From Mesorhizobium sp. (lineage in GTDB: Bacteria; Pseudomonadota; Alphaproteobacteria; Rhizobiales; Rhizobiaceae), in contig NZ_JANJTZ010000002.1 of NCBI RefSeq assembly GCF_024710845.1, forward strand, positions 1 through 64,000: a stretch of 64,000 nucleotides of DNA, in the 5' to 3' direction. A program made the translations under genes and the position numbers. Below the pieces are notes generated by a model, which made no database searches, was not told the origin of the DNA, and saw only the letters and a list, made by a program, of their open reading frames with translations. Shown here in pieces: positions 36,742 through 45,096 of this stretch. Positions within the stretch are counted from its first letter, which is position 1. Each line of letters starts with the position of its first letter.

Positions 36742-38421
36742 ATGCTGACCCGTCTCGGCCCGGCGCTGGCGATCCTGCTTCTCGCGGGACCGATTTTGGC
36801 GGGTCTCGCGGGAACGCTGCTCCCCGCCTTCGGCTACCTGCCGGCGCTCGGCGGCACATCGCTTTCGCTCGACGCCTTCCGGCAGCTTGCCGCGGAACCC
36901 GGCATCGGCCGCTCCGTCATGCTCAGCCTCGGCGTGGGGCTGGCCGCGACCGCCGCGTCCGTATCCGTCGTCGCGCTCTTCCTGGCGGGCTGGTCGGGCA
37001 CGCGCACCTTCACCCGTCTTCAGCACCTGATCTCGCCGCTGCTCTCCGTCCCGCACGCGGCGGCGGCGTTCGGGCTGGCCTTCCTCATAGCGCCGTCGGG
37101 CATGATCGCCCGACTGATCTCGCCCGAACTGACGGGATGGGACCAGCCGCCCGACCTTCAGATCGTCAACGATCCGCTCGGCTTGTCGCTGGCCGCCGGG
37201 CTGATCGTGAAGGAGATCCCCTTCCTCCTCCTCGTCTCGCTCGCGGCGCTGCAGCAGGCGAGCCCCGCGCCGCGGGCGGCCCTCGTCGCCTCGCTCGGCT
37301 ACGGTCGGGTCGCCGGCTTCCTCTTCGGCACCTGGCCGGCGATCTATCGCCAGGTCAGGCTCGCGGTCTTCGCCGTGCTCGCCTTCTCGACCTCGGTCGT
37401 CGACGTCGCGGCGATCCTCGGGCCGACCAGCCCGGCAACGCTCTCGGTGCGTCTCGTCGGCTGGATGGGCGATCCGGACCTCGCGATGCGCTTCCTAGCG
37501 TCGGCCGGCGCTGTGCTGCAGCTCGCCGTGACGGCGCTGGCGCTGGCGCTGTGGATCGGCGTGGAGCGCGCGGCGTCGATGTCTCGCGACATGGTGTGCG
37601 AGATGGGAACGCGGTTCAGGCGCGACGGCGCTGCCCGGGTCGGCGGGCTTGGCGCGATGGCGCTTGCGGCGGCCTTGGTGTTTGCCGGGCTGGCGACGCT
37701 CGCGCTCTGGTCCGTCGCCGGGCTCTGGCAGTTCCCCGAAACGCTGCCGCGCGAATTCACCCTGCGCACATGGATGGACGTCTTGCCGCGCGTCGGCGGA
37801 CCGCTCGCCACGACGCTTATCGTCGCCGCGGCCGCGACGACGATCGCGGTCGCCGTCGCGATCCTCCATCTGTCGCGGGCGAGCCGGGGCGGCCGCCTCG
37901 GTGGCGGACCCGGCCTCGCGATCGTCTACCTGCCGTTGTTGGTTCCGCAGGCGTCCTTCCTGTTCGGGCTGCAGCTGCTCTTCCTGCTCTCGGGCTTCGA
38001 AGCGTCGATGCCGGCGCTGGTGTTCGCCCATCTCGTCTTCGTCCTGCCCTACGTCTTCCTGTCGCTCTCCGACCCCTGGCGGGCCTACGACCGGCGCTAT
38101 GACGCCATCGCCGCCGGGCTCGGCAAGAGCCGGCTGCGCACGCTTTTCTCCGTCCGACTGCCGATCCTGACGCGGCCGATCCTGGTGGCCGCCGCCGTCG
38201 GTTTCGCCGTCTCGATCGGCCAGTATCTGCCGACGCTTCTCATCGCCGGAGGGCGGCTTCCGACGATCACCACGGAGGCGGTGGCGCTCGCCTCCGGCGG
38301 CAACAGGCGCGTCATCGGCGTCTACGCCTTTCTCCAGATGCTGCTTCCCGTCATCGGCTTCGCGATTGCCACCCTGGTTCCGGCGCTGCTATGGCGGCGC
38401 TTCCGCGCGCTGCGCGTCTGA
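36742..38421 (+). CDS. ABC transporter permease, YnjC-like (fused double permease)
   Basis: A 559-residue permease made of two homologous membrane halves, each with about six helices and an EAA-type loop (PRAALVASLGYGRVAGFLFGTWP in the first half, YDAIAAGLGKSRLRTLFSVRLP in the second). The single chain therefore forms the whole translocation pore, as in ThiP/YnjC. It starts 45 bases after the binding-protein gene and runs into the ATPase gene. Confidence 0.9.
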   Translation: MLTRLGPALAILLLAGPILAGLAGTLLPAFGYLPALGGTSLSLDAFRQLAAEPGIGRSVMLSLGVGLAATAASVSVVALFLAGWSGTRTFTRLQHLISPLLSVPHAAAAFGLAFLIAPSGMIARLISPELTGWDQPPDLQIVNDPLGLSLAAGLIVKEIPFLLLVSLAALQQASPAPRAALVASLGYGRVAGFLFGTWPAIYRQVRLAVFAVLAFSTSVVDVAAILGPTSPATLSVRLVGWMGDPDLAMRFLASAGAVLQLAVTALALALWIGVERAASMSRDMVCEMGTRFRRDGAARVGGLGAMALAAALVFAGLATLALWSVAGLWQFPETLPREFTLRTWMDVLPRVGGPLATTLIVAAAATTIAVAVAILHLSRASRGGRLGGGPGLAIVYLPLLVPQASFLFGLQLLFLLSGFEASMPALVFAHLVFVLPYVFLSLSDPWRAYDRRYDAIAAGLGKSRLRTLFSVRLPILTRPILVAAAVGFAVSIGQYLPTLLIAGGRLPTITTEAVALASGGNRRVIGVYAFLQMLLPVIGFAIATLVPALLWRRFRALRV

Positions 38422-38432
38422 CGACGAAGACA

Positions 38433-39074
38433 ATGACCGAAAAAGGCCTCATGCTGGATCGCGTGATGATCGCGCTGGGCGGTCGACAGCTCCTGTCGAT
38501 CACGCATGCGATTGCGCCGGGCGAGGTGCTGACTGTCATGGGGCCGTCGGGCTCCGGAAAATCGACGCTGCTCGCCTATGTCGGCGGATTTCTCGATCCG
38601 GCCTTCGAAGGTTCCGGCGCGGTCAGGGTCGACGGCCGCGACATCACGCGCCTGCCCGCCGAAGCGCGCCATGCCGGCCTGCTTTTCCAGGACGCGCTCT
38701 TGTTTCCGCACATGACGGTGCGCGGCAACGTCGCCTTTGCGCTTCCACCCGGGATTGGCGGGAGGGCGAGCCGCCGTGCGCGCGCGGAGGAGGCGCTGGC
38801 CGGCGTCGGGCTGGAAGGTTTCGGCGAACGCGATCCCGACACGCTGTCCGGCGGCCAGAAGGCGCGCGTGGCGCTCGCCCGTACGCTGGTCTCTGCACCC
38901 TGTATGCTCCTGCTCGACGAGCCCTTTTCGCGGCTCGACGCGGAGCTTCGCCAGCAGATGCGCGAACTGGTGTTCGCCAAGGCGAAGGCTTCCGGCCTGC
39001 CGGTCATCCTGGTCACCCATGACGAGGCGGATGCGCAGGCAGCGGGCGGCGCCGTGGTCCGGATCGGATCATGA
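38433..39074 (+). CDS. ABC transporter ATP-binding protein, YnjD-like
   Basis: A 213-residue ATPase. Walker A GPSGSGKSTLLAYVGG, signature LSGGQKARVALARTLVSAP, Walker B MLLLDEPFSRLD and LVTHDEADA are complete. There is no TOBE domain, as expected for YnjD. The ATG at 38433 gives a normal N-terminus; an upstream in-frame ATG lies within the permease gene. The stop overlaps the hrpB start (ATGA). Confidence 0.9.
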   Translation: MTEKGLMLDRVMIALGGRQLLSITHAIAPGEVLTVMGPSGSGKSTLLAYVGGFLDPAFEGSGAVRVDGRDITRLPAEARHAGLLFQDALLFPHMTVRGNVAFALPPGIGGRASRRARAEEALAGVGLEGFGERDPDTLSGGQKARVALARTLVSAPCMLLLDEPFSRLDAELRQQMRELVFAKAKASGLPVILVTHDEADAQAAGGAVVRIGS

Positions 39075-41536
39075 CCATGCGCGACCTGCCGCGGCTTCCG
39101 GTCACCGAGGCCCTGCCGGCGCTTCTCGCCGCCCTGCGCGGGCGCCCCTCCGCCGTGCTGGTCGCGCCGCCCGGCGCCGGCAAGACGACGCTGGTGCCGC
39201 TGGTGCTGCTCGACGAAGCGTGGCGCGGCGACGGAAAGATCCTGCTGCTCGAGCCGCGCCGGATCGCCGCCCGAGCGTCGGCCCGCCGCATGGCCGAGCT
39301 TCTCGGCGAGGAGCCGGGCGGGACGGTCGGCTATGCGATGCGCATGGAGAGCAAGGTCGGGCCGAAGACGCGCATCCTCGTCGTCACCGAGGGCGTGCTG
39401 GCGCGCATGATCCTCGACGATCCGGAATTGACGGGCATTTCGGCGATCCTGTTCGACGAATTCCACGAGCGTTCGCTCGACGGCGATTTCGGCCTGGCGC
39501 TGGCGATCGACGTCCAGGGCGCGCTGCGGCCCGACCTGCGGCTGCTGGTCATGTCTGCCACCATCGACGGTGCGCGCGTCGCCCGCCTGCTCGGCGACGC
39601 CCCGGTGATCGAGAGCGAGGGCCGCAGCTTTCCGGTCGACATCCGCCACGAGGAGCGCTCGCCTGACGAACCGGTCGAGGACGCGGTTGCGCGGGTCATA
39701 CGCGGCGCCCTGGCGAAGGAGGAGGGTTCGATCCTTGCCTTCCTGCCCGGCCAGCGCGAGATCGAGCGCACCGCCGAGCGTCTGGAGCGTCGCGTTCCGG
39801 CCAATGCCGACATCGTGCCGCTCTTCGGCAATCTCGACGCGCGCACGCAGGACGCCGCGATCCGCCCCGCGCCCGCCGGTCGGCGCAAGATCGTGCTCGC
39901 CACCTCGATCGCCGAAACCTCGCTCACCATCGACGGCGTGCGCGTGGTGGTCGACAGTGGCCTGTCGCGCCTGCCGAGATATGAGCCGGCGACCGGTTTG
40001 ACCCGGCTGGAGACGGTGCGCGTCTCGCGCGCTTCGGCCGACCAGCGCGCCGGCCGCGCCGGCCGCACCCAGCCGGGCGTCGCGATCCGCCTGTGGCGCG
40101 CCGAACAGACCGCCGCGCTGCCGGCCTTCACCCCACCCGAAATCCTGGAGGCGGATCTCTCCGGCCTCGTCCTCGACGCGGCCGCCTTCGGCGTCGCGGA
40201 CGTTTCGACGCTCTCCTTCCTCGATCCGCCGCCGAAGCCGGCGCTGGAGGAGGCCCGCGCCCTGCTGCGCGAACTGGGCGCGATCGACGCCGAAGGCCGG
40301 TTGACCGACACCGGCAAGGCGATGCGCGGGCTGGCCCTGCCGGTGCGTCTGGCGCACATGGTGGCGGAGGCGACGAAATCGGGCGCCGCGCAGGCTGCCG
40401 CCGAGCTGGCCGTGCTGCTGACGGAGCGCGGCCTCGGCGGGCCGAGCGCTGACCTGGAGCGCCGCCTCGACGGTTTCCGCCGGGATCGGTCTCCGCGCGC
40501 CGAGAATGCGCGCGGTCTGGCACGGCGGCTGGCGAAGGCGGCGGGGTCAGCGGACACGACGGGCACGTCCGCCTCCCCTGGCGCGATACTTCTCGCCGCC
40601 TGGCCCGACCGCGTCGCCAAGGCGCGTGGTGCTCTCGGCCGGTTCGTGCTCGCCAACGGGCGGGGCGCGACGGTCGACGAGACCGATCCGCTGGCGAAAG
40701 CGCCCTTCCTTGTCGTCGCCGACCTGCAGGGCAAGGCGCAGAACGCGCGGATCGTGGCGGCGGCGACAGTCACGGAAGACGAGATACGTTCGGCGCTCGG
40801 CGACCGGATCGCGCGCCGTCTCGACACCTCCTACGACCCGGAGAAGCGCGCGGTGCGCGTGCGCGAGACCGTGACCCTCGGCGCAATCCAGCTCGCCGAG
40901 CGCCAGCTGCCGCCGCCGACCGGCGCCGACGCCGACCGCGCCGTGGTCGAGGCGGTGCGCGCGAACGGGCTTTCGATCCTCCCCTGGGAGAAATCAGCCG
41001 AAATACTGCGCCGGCGTCTTGCGTGGCTGCACAAGGGGCTCGGCGCGCCCTGGCCCGACGTCTCGGACGAGGCGCTGCTCGCCAGCCTAGACGACTGGCT
41101 TTTGCCCTATCTCAAGGGCGAAGCGTCGCTTGCCCGCATCGCGCCCTCGGCGCTGACCGAGGGACTGATGGCGCTCGTACCCTACGACCTGCAGCGCAAG
41201 GTGGCGGAGCTTGCGCCGACCCACTTCACGGTGCCGACCGGCAACAGCCTGCCGATCCGCTACGAGGAGGAATGGCCGGTACTGGCGGTGCGGGTGCAGG
41301 AACTGTTCGGGCTGGACGCGCATCCCTCGATTGCCGGCGGCACGGTGCCGCTGACGCTGGAGCTCTTGTCGCCGGCGCACCGGCCGATCCAGACCACCCG
41401 CGACCTACCGGGCTTCTGGCGCGGCTCGTGGGCCGACGTGCGCTCCGACATGCGCGGCCGCTATCCTCGCCATGTCTGGCCGGAGGACCCGCGCCAGGCC
41501 TTGCCGACTGCGCGGGCCAAGCCTCGCGGGACGTAG
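39071..41536 (+). CDS. hrpB: ATP-dependent helicase HrpB
   Basis: An 821-residue DEAH-type RNA helicase. Order seen is motif I APPGAGKTTLVPL, motif II DEFHERS, motif III SATIDG, motif VI QRAGRAGR, then the helicase-associated and HrpB C-terminal domains (VRVQELFGLDAHPSI, FWRGSWADVRSDMRGRYPRHVWPEDP). Its cellular role is poorly defined. It is coupled to the ABC ATPase gene by an ATGA overlap, which may be incidental. Confidence 0.95.
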   Translation: MTMRDLPRLPVTEALPALLAALRGRPSAVLVAPPGAGKTTLVPLVLLDEAWRGDGKILLLEPRRIAARASARRMAELLGEEPGGTVGYAMRMESKVGPKTRILVVTEGVLARMILDDPELTGISAILFDEFHERSLDGDFGLALAIDVQGALRPDLRLLVMSATIDGARVARLLGDAPVIESEGRSFPVDIRHEERSPDEPVEDAVARVIRGALAKEEGSILAFLPGQREIERTAERLERRVPANADIVPLFGNLDARTQDAAIRPAPAGRRKIVLATSIAETSLTIDGVRVVVDSGLSRLPRYEPATGLTRLETVRVSRASADQRAGRAGRTQPGVAIRLWRAEQTAALPAFTPPEILEADLSGLVLDAAAFGVADVSTLSFLDPPPKPALEEARALLRELGAIDAEGRLTDTGKAMRGLALPVRLAHMVAEATKSGAAQAAAELAVLLTERGLGGPSADLERRLDGFRRDRSPRAENARGLARRLAKAAGSADTTGTSASPGAILLAAWPDRVAKARGALGRFVLANGRGATVDETDPLAKAPFLVVADLQGKAQNARIVAAATVTEDEIRSALGDRIARRLDTSYDPEKRAVRVRETVTLGAIQLAERQLPPPTGADADRAVVEAVRANGLSILPWEKSAEILRRRLAWLHKGLGAPWPDVSDEALLASLDDWLLPYLKGEASLARIAPSALTEGLMALVPYDLQRKVAELAPTHFTVPTGNSLPIRYEEEWPVLAVRVQELFGLDAHPSIAGGTVPLTLELLSPAHRPIQTTRDLPGFWRGSWADVRSDMRGRYPRHVWPEDPRQALPTARAKPRGT

Positions 41537-41561
41537 GATTCAAATCGACGGCAACGAGCAG

Positions 41562-41993
41562 CTATCTGGCCGTGGTGCCGACAAGCAGCTGTGCCGCTCG
41601 GTGAGTAAGCACTTCCAAGACGCGGCGGGTTGCCGCCAGATCGTCACCGGGCATCTCGGCGACAAGGCTGGTGGTCAAGTCGCCGACCTTCCCACGCAGG
41701 GGTAGAAAGACGTCGAGGCCGCGCTCGGTCATGGAGAATTCAGAGCCGCCTGCAATGAGCCCCTTTTCCTCCAGCTCATCCGCGACCCGCAGCTCTTCAC
41801 CCGCAGCAACGACTCGGGCAGCGGCTATCGCCTCGGTGAATCTCGTGACGGTGAGCGGGCCGCCTGACAGAACGGTCATCGCGACCCATTGGGCGAAGGT
41901 CATTCCGACCTGCTGGAGTTGATGCTGCAGGAGGGCCTGCAATGTTCGCTCCGCTTCGCCGATGAACCGGGTGATGGGTGGGGAAGTTGTCAT
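41562..41993 (-). CDS. MarR-like transcriptional regulator, divergent member
   Basis: A 143-residue helical protein with a winged-helix-like middle part (LSGGPLTVTRFTEAIAAARVVAAGEELRVADELEEKGLI) and TERGLDVFLPLRGKV, where MarR proteins have T-x-x-G. Start MTTSPPITRF is set by a GGAGA ribosome site. It follows the other MarR gene by 16 bases on the same strand and is probably co-transcribed. The recognition helix is poorly conserved, so DNA binding is less certain than for its neighbour. Confidence 0.72.
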   Translation of the reverse strand: MTTSPPITRFIGEAERTLQALLQHQLQQVGMTFAQWVAMTVLSGGPLTVTRFTEAIAAARVVAAGEELRVADELEEKGLIAGGSEFSMTERGLDVFLPLRGKVGDLTTSLVAEMPGDDLAATRRVLEVLTHRAAQLLVGTTAR

Positions 41994-42009
41994 CACATTC
42001 TCCATTGCG

Positions 42010-42450
42010 TCAGGATTGGTCGAGCAGTTCGCGCAGCATGGCAGCCAGCAAGCGCGTGCGCTCGCCATCGGGGCCGCCGAGTGGCTCGGTCAGGCGGCTG
42101 TCGAGCGCCTTGACGATGGCGCGCGCCTCTACAACGACCCTGAGACCGAGGTCGCTCAACGTCAGCGCAACCGCGCGGGAGTCTCTTCGGTGGGGCTCGC
42201 GGACAAGATAGCCTGCCGTCTCGAGCGTCCTGACGAGCTTGGAGACGTAGATGGGCTGCAAATCGGTATAGTCCGCCAGTTCCTTTTGCGAGGGAGCTAT
42301 CCCGCGTGTGGTCAGGCTGTGCAGCGATGCCAGCGTCGAATACTGCGCATGGGTGAGGCCGAGCGAGGTGATGGCGCGGTCGACTTCGTTGCGCCAGCGC
42401 ATGGCCAGATGCCAGACGAGTGAGCCTGTCGTGGGGCGGTTGGTGTCCAT
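42010..42450 (-). CDS. MarR family transcriptional regulator
   Basis: A 146-residue winged-helix repressor. The DNA-binding part GIAPSQKELADYTDLQPIYVSKLVRTLETAGYLVREPHRRDSRAVALTLSDLG is a textbook MarR HTH plus wing (DxR motif). It is transcribed away from the RegB-type kinase gene. A 19-base inverted repeat in front of it suggests autoregulation. Ligand and other targets are unknown. Confidence 0.9.
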   Translation of the reverse strand: MDTNRPTTGSLVWHLAMRWRNEVDRAITSLGLTHAQYSTLASLHSLTTRGIAPSQKELADYTDLQPIYVSKLVRTLETAGYLVREPHRRDSRAVALTLSDLGLRVVVEARAIVKALDSRLTEPLGGPDGERTRLLAAMLRELLDQS

Positions 42451-42462
42451 GCAATTAGTCTA

Positions 42463-42481
42463 CATGTACATTATCTACATG
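42463..42481. promoter_or_regulatory. CATGTA-N7-TACATG inverted repeat (candidate MarR operator)
   Basis: Arms CATGTA (42463-42468) and TACATG (42476-42481) flank a 7-base spacer. TCTACATG also occurs twice as direct repeats 15 bases apart (42459 and 42474). It lies 13 bases upstream of the marR start in the divergent gap to the sensor kinase gene. MarR proteins usually bind palindromes of this size near their own promoter. Confidence 0.5.
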
Positions 42482-42503
42482 GCAATAATCCAATTGCGGC
42501 ACG

Positions 42504-43904
42504 ATGCGGCTCGTCCAACGAACCGATGCCCTTGGCCCGGCGACCGAGCCGGCGCATAAGAGCGCGATGCTGCTCGATCTTCGCGCCCCCGATCCGCAAC
42601 TTTCCCGCCGGCTGCGCCTCAACACGCTGATCCGGCTGCGCTGGCTCGCCGTCGGCGGCCAGAGCGCGGCGGTGGTGATGGTCGCCTACTGGTTGGGCTT
42701 CCCGCTGCCGGTCGGCTTCTGCTTCGCGCTGATCGCCTGCTCCGCCTGGCTGAACCTTCTGCTCGCCTTCCGCTATCCGGCGACCCACCGGCTGGAGCCC
42801 AACGCGGCGATGGGCATCCTGCTCTTCGACACGCTGCAGCTCGCCGGCCTGCTCTACATGACCGGCGGCATGACGAACCCATTCGCCGTACTGATCGCCG
42901 TCCCGGTCGTCGTTTCGGCGACGTCGCTGCCCCTGCAGCTCACCACGGGCCTCGGCGTCATCGCCATCCTGGCCTCGACGGTGCTGGCCTTCTTCCATCT
43001 GCCGCTGCCATGGTATCCCGGCACCGAGTTCCCGATCCCGTTCATCTATGTCGCCGGCCTGTGGATCGCGGTCGTGTCGACCATCGTCTTCACCGCCGTC
43101 TATGCTTGGCGCGTCGCCGAGGAAGCGCGCCAGCTCGCCAACGCGCTGACCGCCACCGAACTCGTGCTCCAGCGCGAGCAGCATCTCTCCGCGCTGGACG
43201 GCCTCGCTGCGGCCGCCGCGCATGAACTCGGCACGCCGCTCGCCACCATCGCGCTGGTTTCGCGCGAGATGGAGCGGGCGCTGGGGACCGACCCCCGCTT
43301 CGCCGAGGACGTGACGCTTCTGAGGACGCAGACCGAGCGCTGCCGCGATATCCTCAAGCGGCTGACCAGCCTGTCATCCACCTCCGAGGAGCACATGGCG
43401 CGGCTGCCCTTATCCTCGCTCATCGAGGAGGTGATTGCCCCGCACCGCGACTTCGGCATCCGCATCCAGCTCGAGGGCGAGGAACAGCTCGGCGCCGAGC
43501 CGGTTGGACGGCGCAATCCGGGCGTCATCTACGGCCTCGGCAACCTGGTCGAGAACGCGGTCGACTTTGCCCGTGAGACGGTGACCATCCGCTGGAGCTG
43601 GAACCAGGCGAATGTCCGCGTCGCGGTGATCGACGACGGGCCGGGGTTCCAGGCGGAAGTGCTGGACAGAATCGGCGAGCCCTATATGACGACGCGGCCC
43701 GGCGGCAACGCGGCGAGCGGTCAGTCCGGCGGCGGCCTCGGCCTCGGCCTTTTCATCGCCAAGACGTTGCTCGAACGCTCCGGCGCGACCGTCTCGTTCC
43801 GCAACGCGGCCGAGAGCGGCAAGGGCGCGCTGGTCGAGGTGATCTGGCCGCGCGAGATCTTCCTGCGCGCCGCGCCGGAAGAAGCCGGGCAGATCGTCTC
43901 CTGA
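42504..43904 (+). CDS. regB: Redox sensor histidine kinase RegB/ActS
   Basis: A 466-residue kinase. Six N-terminal helices hold GGMTNPFAVL, the quinone-sensing region, followed by the H-box AAAAHELGTPLATIAL with His240. The redox cysteine is Cys280 in TERCRDIL, 40 residues after the histidine, the same spacing as His225/Cys265 of Rhodobacter RegB. The ATPase domain has N- and G-boxes (LVENAVDFA, IDDGPGF, GGGLGLGLFIAKTLL). An ATG at 42567 could be the true start. It pairs with the regulator at 44003 in global control of energy metabolism. Confidence 0.93.
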   Translation: MRLVQRTDALGPATEPAHKSAMLLDLRAPDPQLSRRLRLNTLIRLRWLAVGGQSAAVVMVAYWLGFPLPVGFCFALIACSAWLNLLLAFRYPATHRLEPNAAMGILLFDTLQLAGLLYMTGGMTNPFAVLIAVPVVVSATSLPLQLTTGLGVIAILASTVLAFFHLPLPWYPGTEFPIPFIYVAGLWIAVVSTIVFTAVYAWRVAEEARQLANALTATELVLQREQHLSALDGLAAAAAHELGTPLATIALVSREMERALGTDPRFAEDVTLLRTQTERCRDILKRLTSLSSTSEEHMARLPLSSLIEEVIAPHRDFGIRIQLEGEEQLGAEPVGRRNPGVIYGLGNLVENAVDFARETVTIRWSWNQANVRVAVIDDGPGFQAEVLDRIGEPYMTTRPGGNAASGQSGGGLGLGLFIAKTLLERSGATVSFRNAAESGKGALVEVIWPREIFLRAAPEEAGQIVS

Positions 43905-44002
43905 AGCCGGCGCAACTCTTGAGGCCAGCACAACCCTTGGATTATTCCCCGGGTGTCGCCTATAGTGCGACAAGAAGAAGCAGCATATCGGGACAGGGCG
44001 CC

Positions 44003-44566
44003 ATGACGGCAGACACGACACAACCGGCATTGGCTCCGGGCGAAGACGCGAGCCTTCTCATCGTCGACGACGACAAGCCCTTCGTGACCCGCCTGGCGCG
44101 CGCCATGGAAAGCCGGGGCTTCGCCGTCGAGACTGCCGAGAGCGTCGAGGAGGCGATCGCCAAGGCCAAGGCGCGGCCGCCGGCCTATGCGGTGGTCGAC
44201 ATGCGGCTCGGCGACGGCAACGGCCTCGACGTGGTCGCCGTCATCCGCGAGAAGCGCGCCGATTCGAAAACCGTGATCCTGACCGGCTACGGCAACATCG
44301 CCACCGCCGTCACCGCGGTGAAGCTGGGCGCGATCGACTACCTGTCGAAGCCCGCCGATGCCGACGACGTCGTCGCCGCGCTCACCCGTACCGGCTCCGA
44401 CCCGATCGCCCCGCCGGAAAACCCGATGTCGGCCGACCGCGTCCGCTGGGAGCACATCCAGCGCGTCTACGAGATGTGCGACCGCAACGTCTCGGAGACC
44501 GCGCGGCGGCTGAACATGCACCGCCGCACGCTGCAGCGGATCCTGGCGAAGCGCGCGCCGCGGTAG
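44003..44566 (+). CDS. regA: Response regulator RegA/ActR
   Basis: A 187-residue two-domain regulator. The receiver has LLIVDDDKPF, phosphoacceptor Asp66 in VVDMRLGDGNG, and VILTGYGN and LSKPAD. A proline linker leads to the Fis-type HTH NVSETARRLNMHRRTLQRILAK, nearly invariant among RegA/ActR/PrrA proteins. The ATG at 44003 matches the family N-terminus; a longer frame from 43919 has no ribosome site. It follows regB by 98 bases. Confidence 0.95.
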   Translation: MTADTTQPALAPGEDASLLIVDDDKPFVTRLARAMESRGFAVETAESVEEAIAKAKARPPAYAVVDMRLGDGNGLDVVAVIREKRADSKTVILTGYGNIATAVTAVKLGAIDYLSKPADADDVVAALTRTGSDPIAPPENPMSADRVRWEHIQRVYEMCDRNVSETARRLNMHRRTLQRILAKRAPR

Positions 44567-44593
44567 GCGCGTATCAATGCGGGCGCTCCGACC

Positions 44594-45070
44594 TTGACCA
44601 CGAAGGGGCAAAAGCGGGTCGAGGGGGACGTTGTCAACGTCGACCTCGGAGATGGACACCACAGCTACGGCCGTGTTCTGCCTGCGCCGACAGTGGCCTT
44701 TTATGCGATCAGGGCTTCCGAGGAGGTCCCGATCCGAGAGGTCCTCGGATCCAAGATCCTTTTCAAATGCTGGGTGATGGATTTCGCCATAAAGAAGGCG
44801 GTGTGGCCGGTCGTCGGTCACGCTTCGCTTGAAAGCGAGCTTCGATTGGAAGACAGATTTCTGCATCGGGACCAGTTGAACGGGAACTACTCAATCTACT
44901 ATCGAGGTCAGATCGAACGACCGGCGACCTCGAATGAGGATTACCAGTTGGAGCCGGCGATGGTTTGGTATCCGAATCACATCGAGGATCGATTGAGGTC
45001 GCATTTCAAGGGCGAGCCCTGCGTTTGGCTGCAGTCTTTCTGGCGTCCGATCCCCAGTCGGATATCGTAG
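44594..45070 (+). CDS. Imm26-like immunity protein, orphan
   Basis: A 158-residue protein. The opening KRVEGDVVNVDLGDGHHSYGRVL matches the Imm26 immunity family, in which a GD-x-x-x-x-x-LGDG-x-x-x-YG motif starts a small beta-rich fold. The apparent start is a TTG without a clear ribosome site, so the N-terminus is uncertain. The DNA is more AT-rich than its neighbours. Imm26 proteins usually protect from a polymorphic toxin, but no toxin gene is nearby. It sits between regA and the P1 peptidase. Confidence 0.7.
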   Translation: MTTKGQKRVEGDVVNVDLGDGHHSYGRVLPAPTVAFYAIRASEEVPIREVLGSKILFKCWVMDFAIKKAVWPVVGHASLESELRLEDRFLHRDQLNGNYSIYYRGQIERPATSNEDYQLEPAMVWYPNHIEDRLRSHFKGEPCVWLQSFWRPIPSRIS

Positions 45071-45096
45071 CCTTCAGAGCCGGAGACGATCGAGAC

